Shown here: piece by piece, positions 1 to 9,394 of the stretch
Position numbering within the stretch: position 1 is the stretch's first letter
How the letters are laid out: every line of letters starts with the position of its first letter
Assembly: GCF_041860085.1 (NCBI RefSeq)
Contig: NZ_CP124747.1
Coordinates: 496,001 to 560,000 of the forward strand
Direction: 5' to 3'
Length of the DNA: 64,000 nt
DNA from: Schlesneria sp. DSM 10557
Lineage (GTDB): Bacteria; Planctomycetota; Planctomycetia; Planctomycetales; Planctomycetaceae
Translations under genes and position numbers: made by a program
Notes under the pieces: model-generated
What the model was told of the DNA's origin: nothing
The model's input: only the letters and a program-made list of their open reading frames with translations
Databases searched by the model: none

Positions 1-4
1 AAAA

Positions 5-36
5 ATGATCGGTCACTGACCATGATTGGTCACTGA
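5..36. repeat. near-perfect tandem direct repeat of 15-16 bp
   Basis: Two copies of ATGATYGGTCACTGAC lie back to back at about 5-20 and 22-36 and differ at one base. They sit beyond the stop of the minus-strand TPR gene. The sequence directly left of the window is not visible, so it cannot be said whether the repeat continues. Confidence 0.5.
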
Positions 37-119
37 CACAGGGCAGTGCACAGCAGCAGCAGATCAAGTGCCAGCGTGAACTGGACTCGGGCCGACGAAC
101 CGAGCCTCGCCAGCGAGTA

Positions 120-1073
120 TTACAGGCTGACTTCCGGGGCGTTGATCAGTTCTTCATGTCCCCGAAGCTCATTGATTTTGCGTTTGACCGCTTTTCGGAG
201 TTCCATCCACTGGTTCACTGCGGTGTGAAACTCTTCCGACACCTCTGCCAGTGCAGATTGTGACTGCGATCCATCTGCCATTGTTCTCTGCAGTTCGATG
301 ATGGCGGGTTCGAGCTTTTGTTTCAAGAACTCGATACACCCTTTGGACAAGCGTTCGATCTCCTCCGCGAGATGCTTGACTTCGTGTCGGTCGTCGTAGC
401 GTTCGGCTTCAGAAAGCTCTCGCATCATCGTCACTTGAGAATTCGATTGACGCGATTCGGCGTTGACCAGACGACCGAAGGGGTTTTCGTCATGTTTTGC
501 GGCGTTCGATGCCCGTTCGGCTCGCTTTAATCCTTCGCGGGCTTTGTCAAAATCCGGGCGAACTTCCAGAGCCTTCTTGAAGTAGATGATGGCCATCGGG
601 AGGTTGCCGGAATCCGCATAGAGATTCGCGAGATTCTGATACCCTTCAGCAAACTTGGGATTCAATCGAGTTGCTTCTCGATAGGCCGAAATCGCGAGCT
701 GCAACTTATTCTGCTTTCGCTGTGCAATTCCCAGATTGAAGTAGGCTTCGACGCAACGCTTATCTTTCTGAATGGCCTTGCTCAAAACTTCGACCGCTTT
801 CTGATGTTCCTTCATCCGATTGTAGATTGCTCCCAGGTTCGTCAGGTGACGTGCCTCCTGCGGTTGCAGCAGTGTCAGCTTGAGGAAGCGGTCTACGGAG
901 GTGGCAAGGTCCCCTTCGAGGTAGGCAATTGTCGCAATCCCTTCATGAGCATCAATGCAGTCGGGGTCGACCTCAATCGCTTTGTCGTAAAGCTCTTTGG
1001 CCTGTTTAAGCTGCTCGAGCTGCAGGCAGTCGCTTGCCAGTTTGCAGAGTCCCTGGGCTTTGGCATTACTCAT
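120..1073 (-). CDS. tetratricopeptide-repeat protein
   Basis: The 317-residue protein carries about five TPR units over roughly residues 10-180, seen as repeated helix pairs with the usual small residue/Pro spacing (for example AYFNLGIAQRKQNKLQLAI and GYQNLANLYADSGNLPMAI). The last 130 residues are charged and probably coiled coil, rich in Glu, Lys and Gln. There is no signal peptide or membrane segment, so it should be cytoplasmic. TPRs are protein-binding scaffolds; the partner is unknown. I chose the ATG at 1073 because an AGAGG ribosome site lies about 8 bases before it; an in-frame ATG at 1127 would add 18 residues of poor quality. It is transcribed alone in this window. Confidence 0.85.
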   Translation of the reverse strand: MSNAKAQGLCKLASDCLQLEQLKQAKELYDKAIEVDPDCIDAHEGIATIAYLEGDLATSVDRFLKLTLLQPQEARHLTNLGAIYNRMKEHQKAVEVLSKAIQKDKRCVEAYFNLGIAQRKQNKLQLAISAYREATRLNPKFAEGYQNLANLYADSGNLPMAIIYFKKALEVRPDFDKAREGLKRAERASNAAKHDENPFGRLVNAESRQSNSQVTMMRELSEAERYDDRHEVKHLAEEIERLSKGCIEFLKQKLEPAIIELQRTMADGSQSQSALAEVSEEFHTAVNQWMELRKAVKRKINELRGHEELINAPEVSL

Positions 1074-1491
1074 GTTGAAGAACCTCTGCCATTCGATGAC
1101 TGGACTTGAGTTCACAGAACACAACATGCACGAGCTGACTGTGCAGAGATCACGCTGCGAAGCCTGCTCGGATCGGTGGCAACTTGATTCAGGGCGAAAA
1201 GTCAGGAGGAGTCGTTTTGAGTGGTGTGCGATTATAGAGCGAGTGCGCGCGATTCGTCAAAACGAGATCAAATATCGCTGATGCGAATTTGCGAGCTCGG
1301 GCGAGAGCGGAGGGGTTCCCGGGATGGAATTGATTTCACTGGATGACGAAACCCGGCGGCTTATCGAGTGAAGAGATTGGCGGTGTGGGATCCGGGAGGG
1401 GAACACTCAGCGTCCTGGCTGTCCCCTTGTTATCACTGTACGGCAGCTTGCACCAGTATGTCGGTCAGACGTGCGAGTCAGGGCTCGACAG
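1074..1491. other. intergenic, about 420 bp
   Basis: Lies between the start of the TPR gene and the stop of the His/Cys-tailed gene, both on the minus strand, and so should hold the TPR gene promoter. I see no convincing ORF, RNA or hairpin in it. Confidence 0.4.
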
Positions 1492-2019
1492 TCATTCCAG
1501 TTCTTCTTCGAGGTCATCGTCATCGGTCGAGCGCATACTCAGCGAGATGGCTTCCAGCACTTTGCGAGTCTGTTCCAGTTCGTGATCCGTTCCCTGGTAA
1601 AGGACCAGAATGGTCTGGTCACTCGTTTGGAACGCCCTGAGGCACGCCGAGTTGATCAGGTCGTAGCACTCGAAATCGAGATCACGTCCGAGTGCGGGGA
1701 ATCCGCAGAAGCTGCCCACGACATCGACGACATCGATTCCCTCGTAGTCCTGTTCGAATGCGGCCGAGACCGTGTTCAGCACCTCCTCGGGATCGGGCCG
1801 GGAAGGGAAGATCACGGCCGTCCAGAACGATGTTCCGGGGCTTTGCACAGTGATGGTCACTTCTTCATCGCTGGCTTGCTCATCCAGGCTCCAGGTGGAA
1901 GGGAACTGGAACTGAATGCCGAACTTGCTGTAGTCGTTGAGCTTGCTCGAGGGGGCAGCGTGGCCGCACGTTTCATGATCGTGATGGTCGTGGCCGCACC
2001 GATGCTGTGGTTCACTCAA
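1492..2019 (-). CDS. hypothetical protein with His/Cys-rich metal-binding-like N-terminus
   Basis: Function not recognised. The N-terminus is packed with metal-ligand residues (HRCGHDHHDHETCGH at residues 6-20), followed by a compact acidic domain that begins YSKFGIQFQFPSTWSLDE. That opening resembles small lipoprotein-like domains of the DcrB/PsbP shape seen in many bacteria, but no signal peptide is present. The C-terminus is a run of Asp and Glu. The ORF opens at a TTG at 2034; I prefer the TTG at 2019 because a GGGAG ribosome site sits 8 bases before it. The His/Cys cluster could bind zinc, nickel or copper; this is inference from composition only. Confidence 0.6.
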   Translation of the reverse strand: MSEPQHRCGHDHHDHETCGHAAPSSKLNDYSKFGIQFQFPSTWSLDEQASDEEVTITVQSPGTSFWTAVIFPSRPDPEEVLNTVSAAFEQDYEGIDVVDVVGSFCGFPALGRDLDFECYDLINSACLRAFQTSDQTILVLYQGTDHELEQTRKVLEAISLSMRSTDDDDLEEELE

Positions 2020-2309
2020 ACGGGGATCTCCCAATGCCTGATCTAGAGAATTTGCAATTCCGCAGCGCGAGAGACGACTGCGGGGAGTACCGGGAAGAGT
2101 GAATCAAGGGTTGTTCCGATTTCACGATTCGAGTACCTTGGTCTTACACTAATGGTGAGACAGTCAGGCGGCAAGCGGCCTCGTAAGAGATTTCGCTGCT
2201 CGACTCTATTTCAAGAATGGGCTAGCTGGGGGACATTCATTCAACTCCGGTAGCATCTGCTTTTCGGAGTTCTTCCGAAGTCCAAACAGCGTAAGAAGAG
2301 GAGATAATT

Positions 2310-2654
2310 GTGGCGTCTGTTCGAGCTGAAGGTGTTGCGGAAGCGCTGTTTGAACTGAAACGACTGGACAAACTGGCGACTTACACACAAGTCGCGACTC
2401 GGGCTGGATTCAAGCCCGGCGCGGGTGGCCGAACGCTGATGACATGCCTGGCGGCTGTTCAACGAGACTGGCCCCACCTGCACTGGTGGAGAGCAATTCC
2501 CGATGATCGGATGCTCGCCAAAGAATCGGAGCACGCCAAACAACTGATCTCCAGCGGGTACGAAGTCTCTGCCGCTGAAGGGCGCAAGGATATGGTTACG
2601 GTCGTGACCATGGATGATACCCTCTTCTCATGGGAAACCCACGTTGTGGCCTGA
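2310..2654 (+). CDS. alkyltransferase-like (ATL/MGMT DNA-binding domain) protein
   Basis: A 114-residue winged-helix protein resembling the DNA-binding domain of O6-alkylguanine-DNA alkyltransferase. The segment around TYTQVATRAGFKPGAGGRTL matches the helix that enters DNA. The active-site PCHR region reads HWWRAIPDDRML, so the acceptor cysteine is absent and a Trp takes its place, as in alkyltransferase-like proteins that bind O6-alkylguanine and hand it to nucleotide excision repair. No wider methyltransferase domain is present. A GTG start at 2310 follows a strong GAGGAG site at 2299-2304. A clear terminator hairpin follows the gene at 2730. The family match is distant, so another wHTH role is possible. 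Confidence 0.6.
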   Translation: MASVRAEGVAEALFELKRLDKLATYTQVATRAGFKPGAGGRTLMTCLAAVQRDWPHLHWWRAIPDDRMLAKESEHAKQLISSGYEVSAAEGRKDMVTVVTMDDTLFSWETHVVA

Positions 2655-2729
2655 GGTCTCGTCTGGCGTGAGATGCCTCTACGGCACAATCTCGCCTGAC
2701 ATGCAGGCGGGTTTCTGCAACAATTGATC

Positions 2730-2767
2730 ACAGCCCGACGGCTTGAATCCGTCGGGCTGTTTGTCTT
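2730..2767 (+). terminator. rho-independent terminator
   Basis: Perfect 12-bp stem ACAGCCCGACGG / CCGTCGGGCTGT (2730-2741 and 2749-2760) with a 7-base loop, followed by TTGTCTT. It closes the alkyltransferase-like transcription unit and separates it from the dehydratase gene at 2824. Confidence 0.85.
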
Positions 2768-2823
2768 GAATCAACCCTTTCGCCGTCCGAAGACCCTTAC
2801 AAATTATTCAGGAATCAGGGCAT

Positions 2824-4869
2824 ATGACCGGTTCGCTCGACACCCTGCTGGATTCAGCCGACGCAACATTGTGGGAAGTAGTGACGACAGGTGAAGGTCC
2901 CCAGGGATCGCTTCCACTGACAGAAGAGATGTTGCTGAACTCACCCAGCGGCGATCTGTTCGGGCTGACTCAGAATGCCGGGATGGGCTGGAATCCGTCA
3001 GAACTCCTGCGGAAGCAGTTTCTGATTCTCAGTACGCAAGGGGGAATTCGCGGCGAAGACGGTAAGCCAATCGCACTCGGCTATCACACTGGCCATTACG
3101 AAGTCGGTCTGCTGATGCAGGCTGCTGCCGAAGAACTGAAGCGGCTCGAGACACTGCCCTTTGCCGCCTATGTCAGCGATCCGTGCGACGGACGCTCACA
3201 AGGAACGGTGGCCATGATGGACAGTCTGGCTTACCGGAACGATGCCGCAGTTGTATTGAAGCGGTTGATCCGCTCATTGCCGACGCGACGGGGAGTGATC
3301 GGGGTTGCGACCTGTGATAAGGGGCTTCCCGCCATGATGCTCGCGCTGGCGGCGCAAGATCAGCTCCCCTGTGTCATCGTCCCTGGCGGCGTCACGCTTC
3401 CTCCCGCGGTGGGGGAAGATGCGGGGAAAGTCCAGACGATCGGTGCCCGTTTCTCACATGGTGAAATCACCCTCGAAGAGGCTTCGGATGCGGGTTGCCG
3501 CGCCTGTGGTTCACCGGGAGGGGGCTGTCAGTTTCTGGGGACCGCCGCCACCGCCCAGGTCGTTGCCGAAGCACTAGGGATGGCGCTGCCACACTCCGCA
3601 TTGTCACCTTCGGGACAGCCCATCTGGCTGGATATTGCGCGTCGATCGGCACGTGCCGTCTTTGAAATGGAACGCATGGGTAAAACCACGCGTGATATTC
3701 TCACTGCTGATGCACTGCATAACGCGATGGTGGTTCATGCAGCCTGCGGTGGCTCAACGAATCTCTTGCTGCATATTCCCGCGATCGCCTTCGAGGCCAA
3801 ACTCAAGCGGCCGACCGTCGAAGACTGGATCCGACTGAATCGGCAGGTGCCGCGACTGGTTGACTGCCTGCCGAATGGTCCGGTCGGCCATCCGACGGTG
3901 CGATTCTTCCTGGCGGGTGGAGTACCTGAAGTGATGCTCCACTTGCGAGAACTTGGCTTGCTCAAACTCGACGCAATGACGGTTGCCGGCAAGTCGCTGG
4001 GTGACGTACTTGAATGGTGGGAGCGTTCCGAGCGGCGTGTTCGTCTTCGCGAACTCCTTGTGGCTCGCGATGGGGTTGATCCCGACACGGTAGTCATGTC
4101 TCCCAAGGCCGCTCGTGAGCATGGATTGACGAGCACTGTCACGTTCCCGGTGGGAAACATTGCTCCTGAAGGCTCCGTCATTAAGAGCACCGCGATCGAC
4201 AAAAGCGTGGTCGATTCCGACGGAGTCTATCGCAAGACAGGGCCGGCTCGTGTGTTTACCTCAGAACGTGCTGCCATTGCCGCGATCAAAGGTCGCCCGC
4301 TGCGGACACCGAAAGAGGGAACTGCTGCTGCACTGCGAAGTGCAGGGGGAGTTCCCACAGAAAAACTGGCCCCGATCAAGGAAGGGGACGTGATCGTCCT
4401 GATGTGCCGTGGTCCGATGGGCTGCGGTATGGAAGAGACATATCAGATCACTTCGGCGCTCCGTTATTTGCCCTTTGGGAAGCATGTGGCCCTGATCACG
4501 GATGCCCGGTTCTCAGGTGTCTCGACCGGTGCCTGTATCGGTCATGTCGGCCCGGAAGCGCTGGACGGCGGTCCGATTGGAAAGCTGCGGGACGGTGACC
4601 TGATTCAGATCGAGATCGACACCCGCAATCTGACCGGATCACTCAACTTCGTCGGGACCGACGGCTGTGAAGTGACCCCGGAAGAAGGGGGGATGATCCT
4701 GGCGGAACGCCAGCCGACACTTCCACTTCATGCTGATCCGAATCTGCCACCGGAAACAAGGCTCTGGGCATTGCTGCAGCGGGCCGGGGGAGGAACCTGG
4801 GCGGGGTGTGTTTATGACGTTGATAAAATCGCGGCCGCGCTGGAAGCGGGATTGGCGAGTCAGGAATGA
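2824..4869 (+). CDS. IlvD/Edd-family sugar-acid dehydratase (YjhG/YagF-type, D-xylonate dehydratase-like)
   Basis: This 681-residue protein belongs to the dihydroxyacid / 6-phosphogluconate dehydratase superfamily. The long N-terminal lead and overall length fit the YjhG/YagF branch, whose E. coli members dehydrate D-xylonate to 2-keto-3-deoxy-xylonate. The expected Fe-S or metal-site cysteines are visible in [10 protein letters not shown] (about residue 121), [12 protein letters not shown] (about 164) and [10 protein letters not shown] (about 235), and the C-terminal half has the GPMGCGMEE and DARFSG motifs of the family. Substrate cannot be fixed from sequence; xylonate or another aldonate is likely. 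Its TGA overlaps the ATG of polA by four bases, so translation may be coupled. Confidence 0.85.
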   Translation: MTGSLDTLLDSADATLWEVVTTGEGPQGSLPLTEEMLLNSPSGDLFGLTQNAGMGWNPSELLRKQFLILSTQGGIRGEDGKPIALGYHTGHYEVGLLMQAAAEELKRLETLPFAAYVSDPCDGRSQGTVAMMDSLAYRNDAAVVLKRLIRSLPTRRGVIGVATCDKGLPAMMLALAAQDQLPCVIVPGGVTLPPAVGEDAGKVQTIGARFSHGEITLEEASDAGCRACGSPGGGCQFLGTAATAQVVAEALGMALPHSALSPSGQPIWLDIARRSARAVFEMERMGKTTRDILTADALHNAMVVHAACGGSTNLLLHIPAIAFEAKLKRPTVEDWIRLNRQVPRLVDCLPNGPVGHPTVRFFLAGGVPEVMLHLRELGLLKLDAMTVAGKSLGDVLEWWERSERRVRLRELLVARDGVDPDTVVMSPKAAREHGLTSTVTFPVGNIAPEGSVIKSTAIDKSVVDSDGVYRKTGPARVFTSERAAIAAIKGRPLRTPKEGTAAALRSAGGVPTEKLAPIKEGDVIVLMCRGPMGCGMEETYQITSALRYLPFGKHVALITDARFSGVSTGACIGHVGPEALDGGPIGKLRDGDLIQIEIDTRNLTGSLNFVGTDGCEVTPEEGGMILAERQPTLPLHADPNLPPETRLWALLQRAGGGTWAGCVYDVDKIAAALEAGLASQE

Positions 4870-7748
4870 GCGGTACTGTCTACCTGATTGATACGTTCTC
4901 GTTGATGTTCCAGGTGTTTCACGCAATCCCGCCGATGACCAGTCCGGCGGGATTGCCGACGAACGCCGTATTCGGCTTCAGTCGAGATCTCATCACGCTG
5001 TTGAAGGTACATCAGCCGGCATGGCTGATCTGCGCGATGGACTCATCAGGTCCCGGGACACGCGACGCTCTCTATTCTCAGTATAAAGCGAACCGCAAGG
5101 AGATGCCGGAAGACCTTCGCCCGCAGGTTGAACTGCTGAAGGAAGTCATCCGGGCATTCAATCTTCCGCTGATCGAGATGTCCGGCTGGGAAGCGGATGA
5201 TGTCATCGCGACGCTAACCCGACAGGCCGTGGAACAGGGGCACCAGGTCCGGATTGTGACGAGTGACAAGGATGCACGGCAGCTGCTTGGCCCGCAGGTG
5301 CAGCTCTACAACATTCGCAAAAACAGCTATCTGAATGAGGAAGGCCTGCTGCTCGACTGGGGAATCCGCCCCGATCAGGTGGTCGACTTTCAGTCTCTTG
5401 TGGGCGATGCGATCGACAATGTTCCCGGCGTGCCGCTCGTCGGTCCTAAGAAAGCGGCTGGGATGCTCAAGGAATTTGGCACGCTCGAGAATGTTCTCGC
5501 CAATGCGGATAAGGCGGCCGGGGCGAAGTTGCGCGAGAATCTGAAAACGTATGCGGACCAGGCATATCTCAGTCGTCAACTTGTTCGCCTCAACCAGCAA
5601 CTTCCCATCGACTTTTCCTGGGATCCAGCCCAGCGACTGTCACCGGATGTCGGACGGCTTCAGGAAATGTTTCGCCGGTTTGGTTTCCGTCGGCTGATCG
5701 ATGAGGTCGCTCAGTTCGCTCCCCCCGCTGCGAAACCGGAAGTGAGTCCGAATAGAGGATCCGCCGGAGTGGCCTCCAGAAAGGCCAGTCCCGCTGGGAA
5801 GGGACAACGGTCTCTCTTCGACGATGATGAGCCTCTGCCGGAAGAACCACTGCCGGAGTCGGGCGAAGCAATCCTGGAAACGAGTGAGACGGATATCCCC
5901 GACCCACTCGTGCCGGGTGGTGGGCCTGACCCTGTCTCGCGCGTGTGGCACATAATTGACACGAACGAGACATTCGAAAAATTTCTTGAACTGCTGCGTG
6001 GCGTCTCCCGCTTTTGCGTCGATCTGGAAACAACGCATATCGATTCGATGCGTGCCGAAATCATCGGCTGGGCGTTCAGTTGGATCCCGGGAATTGGATA
6101 TTACCTTCCCGTGCGCGGTCCGGCAGAAAGTCGACTGCTCGATCCGGATCAAACCCTTGAAGCGCTGCGCCCGATCTTCACGAACCCTGATGTTGAGATC
6201 ATCAATCAGAATCTGAAGTACGATCTGACAGTGCTGAGCCGTGCCCAACTGAAGGTCGCGCCCGAGCAGATCGGTGTCGACACAATGGTGGCGGATTACC
6301 TGCTCGACGCCGGGGCCCGTTCGCACAGTCTGGAAGTGCTGATCTCGAAGTATTTAGGAATTGATTCGATTCCCATCTCGGATCTGATCGGAACGGGCAA
6401 GCAGCAAAAGAATATGATCGACATCCCCGTCGATAAAGTTGCTGAGTATGCGTCGGAGGATGCCGATCTCACCTGGCGACTTGCCGACATTCTGACAGAG
6501 CAATTGAAAAAAGAAGGTCTGTTCGATCTGTACTGGGATCTGGAAAGACCGCTGATTTCAATTCTGTCCGAGATGGAACAGATGGGGATTCGCGTGGATG
6601 CGGCGGAGCTTCAGCGGCAAAGCGAGGCCATCACTGAACGTCTGAAAGAGACGATCAAGGAAATCTACGAAATCGCCACGCACGAATTTAATATCGACTC
6701 GCCGATCCAACTGCGAAAAGTTCTGTTCGAAGAGCTGCAGCTTCCTGTGCGGAAGAAGACCAAGACAGGGCCCAGCACCGACCAGGAAGTGCTGGAAGAA
6801 CTGGCACTGATTCATCCCCTTCCCGCAAAGATCACCGAGCACCGGCAACTTTCCAAGTTGAAAGGAACGTATCTCGACGCTCTTCCCGAACTGATTCACC
6901 CCGTCACGGGCCGCATTCATTGTTCGTTCAATCAGGTCGTGGCTGCCACCGGGCGATTGAGTTCCAGTGACCCGAATCTGCAAAACATCCCGATTCGAAC
7001 GTCCGAAGGTCGCCAGATCCGGCGTGCCTTTATTCCGGGGGCTCCGGGATGGAAGCTGGTCTGTGCGGACTACTCGCAAATCGAATTGCGGGTGCTCGCC
7101 CATTTCAGCCTGGACGAAGCGCTGATCAAAGCGTTCGAGCAGGGCATTGACATCCATTCGGCTGTTGCTGCGGATGTCTATGGAGTCCCGCTGGCAGAAG
7201 TCACATCCGATCAGAGGCGCGTGGCCAAGGCCGTCAACTTCGGCGTGATCTACGGTCAAAGCCCGTTCGGATTGGCGGCCGTATTGGGAATCGAGAAAGA
7301 TGTTGCCGCAGCATTTATCGGCCACTACTTCGAGACCTATGACGGCGTTCGTCGATTTATCGACGAGACCATTGAATCATGTCGCACGACCGGGTTTGCG
7401 AAAACCATTCTCGGCCGACGGCGGGCGATCGAAGGGATTCGTCCGGTGCGTGGTGCGAACATGAGTATGCCCGAGCGGACCGCCATCAATACGGTGATCC
7501 AGGGATCCGCCGCCGATTTGATTAAGCGGGCCATGATCCAGGTTCAGTCGCGGTTGAAACGAGAGCAGCATCGAGGACGAATGCTACTTCAGATTCACGA
7601 CGAACTGGTCTTCGAGGCGCCGCAAGAGGATGTCGCCTCATTGGTCGACCTGGTTCGATACGAGATGGAGCACGCTATGCAATTGCGGGTTCCGCTCGTC
7701 GTTGATATCTCCGCGGGTGATAACTGGCTAGACCAGGATTCCGTTTAA
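4866..7748 (+). CDS. polA: DNA polymerase I with 5' nuclease and intact proofreading domain
   Basis: At 960 residues it is full length. The 5'-3' exonuclease domain fills about residues 1-290 ([19 protein letters not shown], and the helix-hairpin-helix [20 protein letters not shown]). After an acidic Pro-rich linker comes the 3'-5' exonuclease with DLETT (about 385), NQNLKYD and [10 protein letters not shown], so all proofreading acidic residues appear present. The polymerase domain has motif [10 protein letters not shown] (about 734), motif [11 protein letters not shown] (about 787) and motif [10 protein letters not shown] (about 910). It acts in Okazaki fragment maturation and excision repair. 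The ATG overlaps the dehydratase stop (ATGA). Confidence 0.97.
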   Translation: MSGTVYLIDTFSLMFQVFHAIPPMTSPAGLPTNAVFGFSRDLITLLKVHQPAWLICAMDSSGPGTRDALYSQYKANRKEMPEDLRPQVELLKEVIRAFNLPLIEMSGWEADDVIATLTRQAVEQGHQVRIVTSDKDARQLLGPQVQLYNIRKNSYLNEEGLLLDWGIRPDQVVDFQSLVGDAIDNVPGVPLVGPKKAAGMLKEFGTLENVLANADKAAGAKLRENLKTYADQAYLSRQLVRLNQQLPIDFSWDPAQRLSPDVGRLQEMFRRFGFRRLIDEVAQFAPPAAKPEVSPNRGSAGVASRKASPAGKGQRSLFDDDEPLPEEPLPESGEAILETSETDIPDPLVPGGGPDPVSRVWHIIDTNETFEKFLELLRGVSRFCVDLETTHIDSMRAEIIGWAFSWIPGIGYYLPVRGPAESRLLDPDQTLEALRPIFTNPDVEIINQNLKYDLTVLSRAQLKVAPEQIGVDTMVADYLLDAGARSHSLEVLISKYLGIDSIPISDLIGTGKQQKNMIDIPVDKVAEYASEDADLTWRLADILTEQLKKEGLFDLYWDLERPLISILSEMEQMGIRVDAAELQRQSEAITERLKETIKEIYEIATHEFNIDSPIQLRKVLFEELQLPVRKKTKTGPSTDQEVLEELALIHPLPAKITEHRQLSKLKGTYLDALPELIHPVTGRIHCSFNQVVAATGRLSSSDPNLQNIPIRTSEGRQIRRAFIPGAPGWKLVCADYSQIELRVLAHFSLDEALIKAFEQGIDIHSAVAADVYGVPLAEVTSDQRRVAKAVNFGVIYGQSPFGLAAVLGIEKDVAAAFIGHYFETYDGVRRFIDETIESCRTTGFAKTILGRRRAIEGIRPVRGANMSMPERTAINTVIQGSAADLIKRAMIQVQSRLKREQHRGRMLLQIHDELVFEAPQEDVASLVDLVRYEMEHAMQLRVPLVVDISAGDNWLDQDSV

Positions 7749-7772
7749 CCCGAAGACGTTCACCGGATCAAC

Positions 7773-7865
7773 GCCCCCTGCGTGAAGCGGTAATTTACGC
7801 GAGGGGCCGAGGGGGCAAGTTTTCGCCAAGCCTGCGACTCAGTCAATGAGGTTGACTCGCAGGCT
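7773..7865. terminator. two candidate terminator hairpins between convergent genes
   Basis: After polA a GCCCCCT/AGGGGGC stem (7773-7779, 7810-7816) is followed by TTTT at 7820-7823, but its loop is long and only partly paired. A second hairpin at 7829-7865 pairs AGCCTGCG with CGCAGGCT and AGTCAA with TTGACT around a 5-base loop, with a 4-base bulge in the left arm. It lacks a T run. They lie between polA and the convergent DUF1080 gene. Confidence 0.45.
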
Positions 7866-7980
7866 CAGCAGGGATCTCGAGGTAGAGCAGGTCCATCGCG
7901 CTGTAAGCGGAGGACCTGCTCCTCTGGGATAAAACCCTTCGGATCTCACCGCAGTTGTGACCTCACCGTGGCATTGGTGC

Positions 7981-9294
7981 TCACTTGGAAAGTTCGCGGA
8001 CAAAGATGTTCGCGAATTCGATGGGGTCTCCATGGTGCTGCAGCGCCAGGGGGCCGCGTTCCGCGATTCCGGGAAGCTGGGCGTTCTCAATTACGAGTTT
8101 GCCGTTCAGCCGCACCGTCAGGCGATCCCCTCGCAACGTAATGTAGAACCGATTCCATTCGCCGATGGGGTTGTCGGCGACGATCTTCGGTGTGACGCCA
8201 GAACGAACTTCCGCCGGCTGCGCCGCATCGGTTCGATAGCCGTAGACTTCGCCGCTTCCGCAAGGACGGCACCACATATTGACCTGGCTTTTACTGCTTC
8301 CTCGCAGGTAGATCCCACTGTCTCCCGCGTCATCGACTTCGATTTCCACCGGCTTGCCATCGGTTCCGATCTCTTCGAGTCCGCTGGGCAGGATCTTCGG
8401 CCATTTCCGTTTCACGGGTGTGCCAGTCCAGCGCCAGTCACAGATCATCTCGAGATCGCCAAACTCTTGCTCGGTCCACAGGCTGGGATCTTCCGCATCG
8501 GACTTTCCGTCGTAGATCAATTTCCAGTCCGACGGCTCCCAGTGTCCCTGATGCTTTTCTGTCGCCTTCCAACCGGTGAGGTCAAGGCCCGTATAGAGTG
8601 ACTGGAATCCGGTTGCTTCCAGTGCAATTTCTTCGGGCTTTGGATTTGTGGAAGGGAGTTCCTTGATTCGGACATTCTTGAAATGGCACTCCGAGCCTTC
8701 GGATTCCAGGCAGAGATAACCCTTACGAGGTGTGCAGCCGGTCCCCCCCGAGACTTCCTTGCCGTTGACTTCCAGCTTGATCGTGCCGTTATTGCAGGTA
8801 ACCCGGTAGTGGTTCCATTCAGGGGACGGCTTGCAGCGTTTTTCACTGGGAAGGCATCGTTCCCAGCCCCCCGGATGAATTCGGTCCGGCTTCATGCGGG
8901 CTCCCCAAATCGGAAAGATATCGCCGTGGCTGGTGTAGTTAGCCGTTTCATGCCCGTCCAGAATCTGTACTTCGACCCCGCGCGAGAAGGGGACGCCGAT
9001 ATGCGTGATTGGGTCGGCCCAGACGAACAGGCCAGCGTTTCCGCCCGCTTTCATGTGTCGCCAGTCCAGTTCGATGATGAAGTTCTCGTACATTTTCTCG
9101 GTGCGCAAGGTGCCGGTAGGGATCCCGGTGCTCACGATGAGGCCATCTTTGACACTGAATGTGGACGGGGCGACATTCACAGGGACCCAGCCCGTCAGAT
9201 CCTGGCCGTTGAACAGAGGCTTGAACCCATCGTCGTCTGAAGCAAGTAGTGGATTCGACAGGCAGAGAAACAGCATCAGGCAGAGGCGACGCAT
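7981..9294 (-). CDS. secreted double DUF1080 (3-keto-disaccharide hydrolase-type) protein
   Basis: A signal peptide (MRRLCLMLFLCLSNPLLAS) is followed by two DUF1080 domains, about residues 20-215 and 225-437. Each opens with the typical GFKPLFNGQDLTGW or GFQSLYTGLDLTGW strand and contains the family DWR and YEVxI-type strands. The fold is a concanavalin-like beta sandwich. Members annotated as 3-keto-disaccharide hydrolases act on oxidised glycosides; most planctomycete members are untested. Export to the periplasm or outside is expected. The ATG at 9294 follows AGGATCTCACC. No operon partner is close. A role in polysaccharide breakdown is inference from family and phylum. Confidence 0.85.
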   Translation of the reverse strand: MRRLCLMLFLCLSNPLLASDDDGFKPLFNGQDLTGWVPVNVAPSTFSVKDGLIVSTGIPTGTLRTEKMYENFIIELDWRHMKAGGNAGLFVWADPITHIGVPFSRGVEVQILDGHETANYTSHGDIFPIWGARMKPDRIHPGGWERCLPSEKRCKPSPEWNHYRVTCNNGTIKLEVNGKEVSGGTGCTPRKGYLCLESEGSECHFKNVRIKELPSTNPKPEEIALEATGFQSLYTGLDLTGWKATEKHQGHWEPSDWKLIYDGKSDAEDPSLWTEQEFGDLEMICDWRWTGTPVKRKWPKILPSGLEEIGTDGKPVEIEVDDAGDSGIYLRGSSKSQVNMWCRPCGSGEVYGYRTDAAQPAEVRSGVTPKIVADNPIGEWNRFYITLRGDRLTVRLNGKLVIENAQLPGIAERGPLALQHHGDPIEFANIFVRELSK

Positions 9295-9394
9295 GGTGAG
9301 ATCCTGGTGGTAAGTGGTGAATTCGTATCAGAGGGTGTCAGTTGCACGAACCAGAATGACTAAAGATTGTCGGACGAACTTAACAGGCGATTAG

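Noticed and set aside
6558..7325. 255-codon minus-strand open frame
   Set aside because: Antisense to the polymerase domain of DNA polymerase I.
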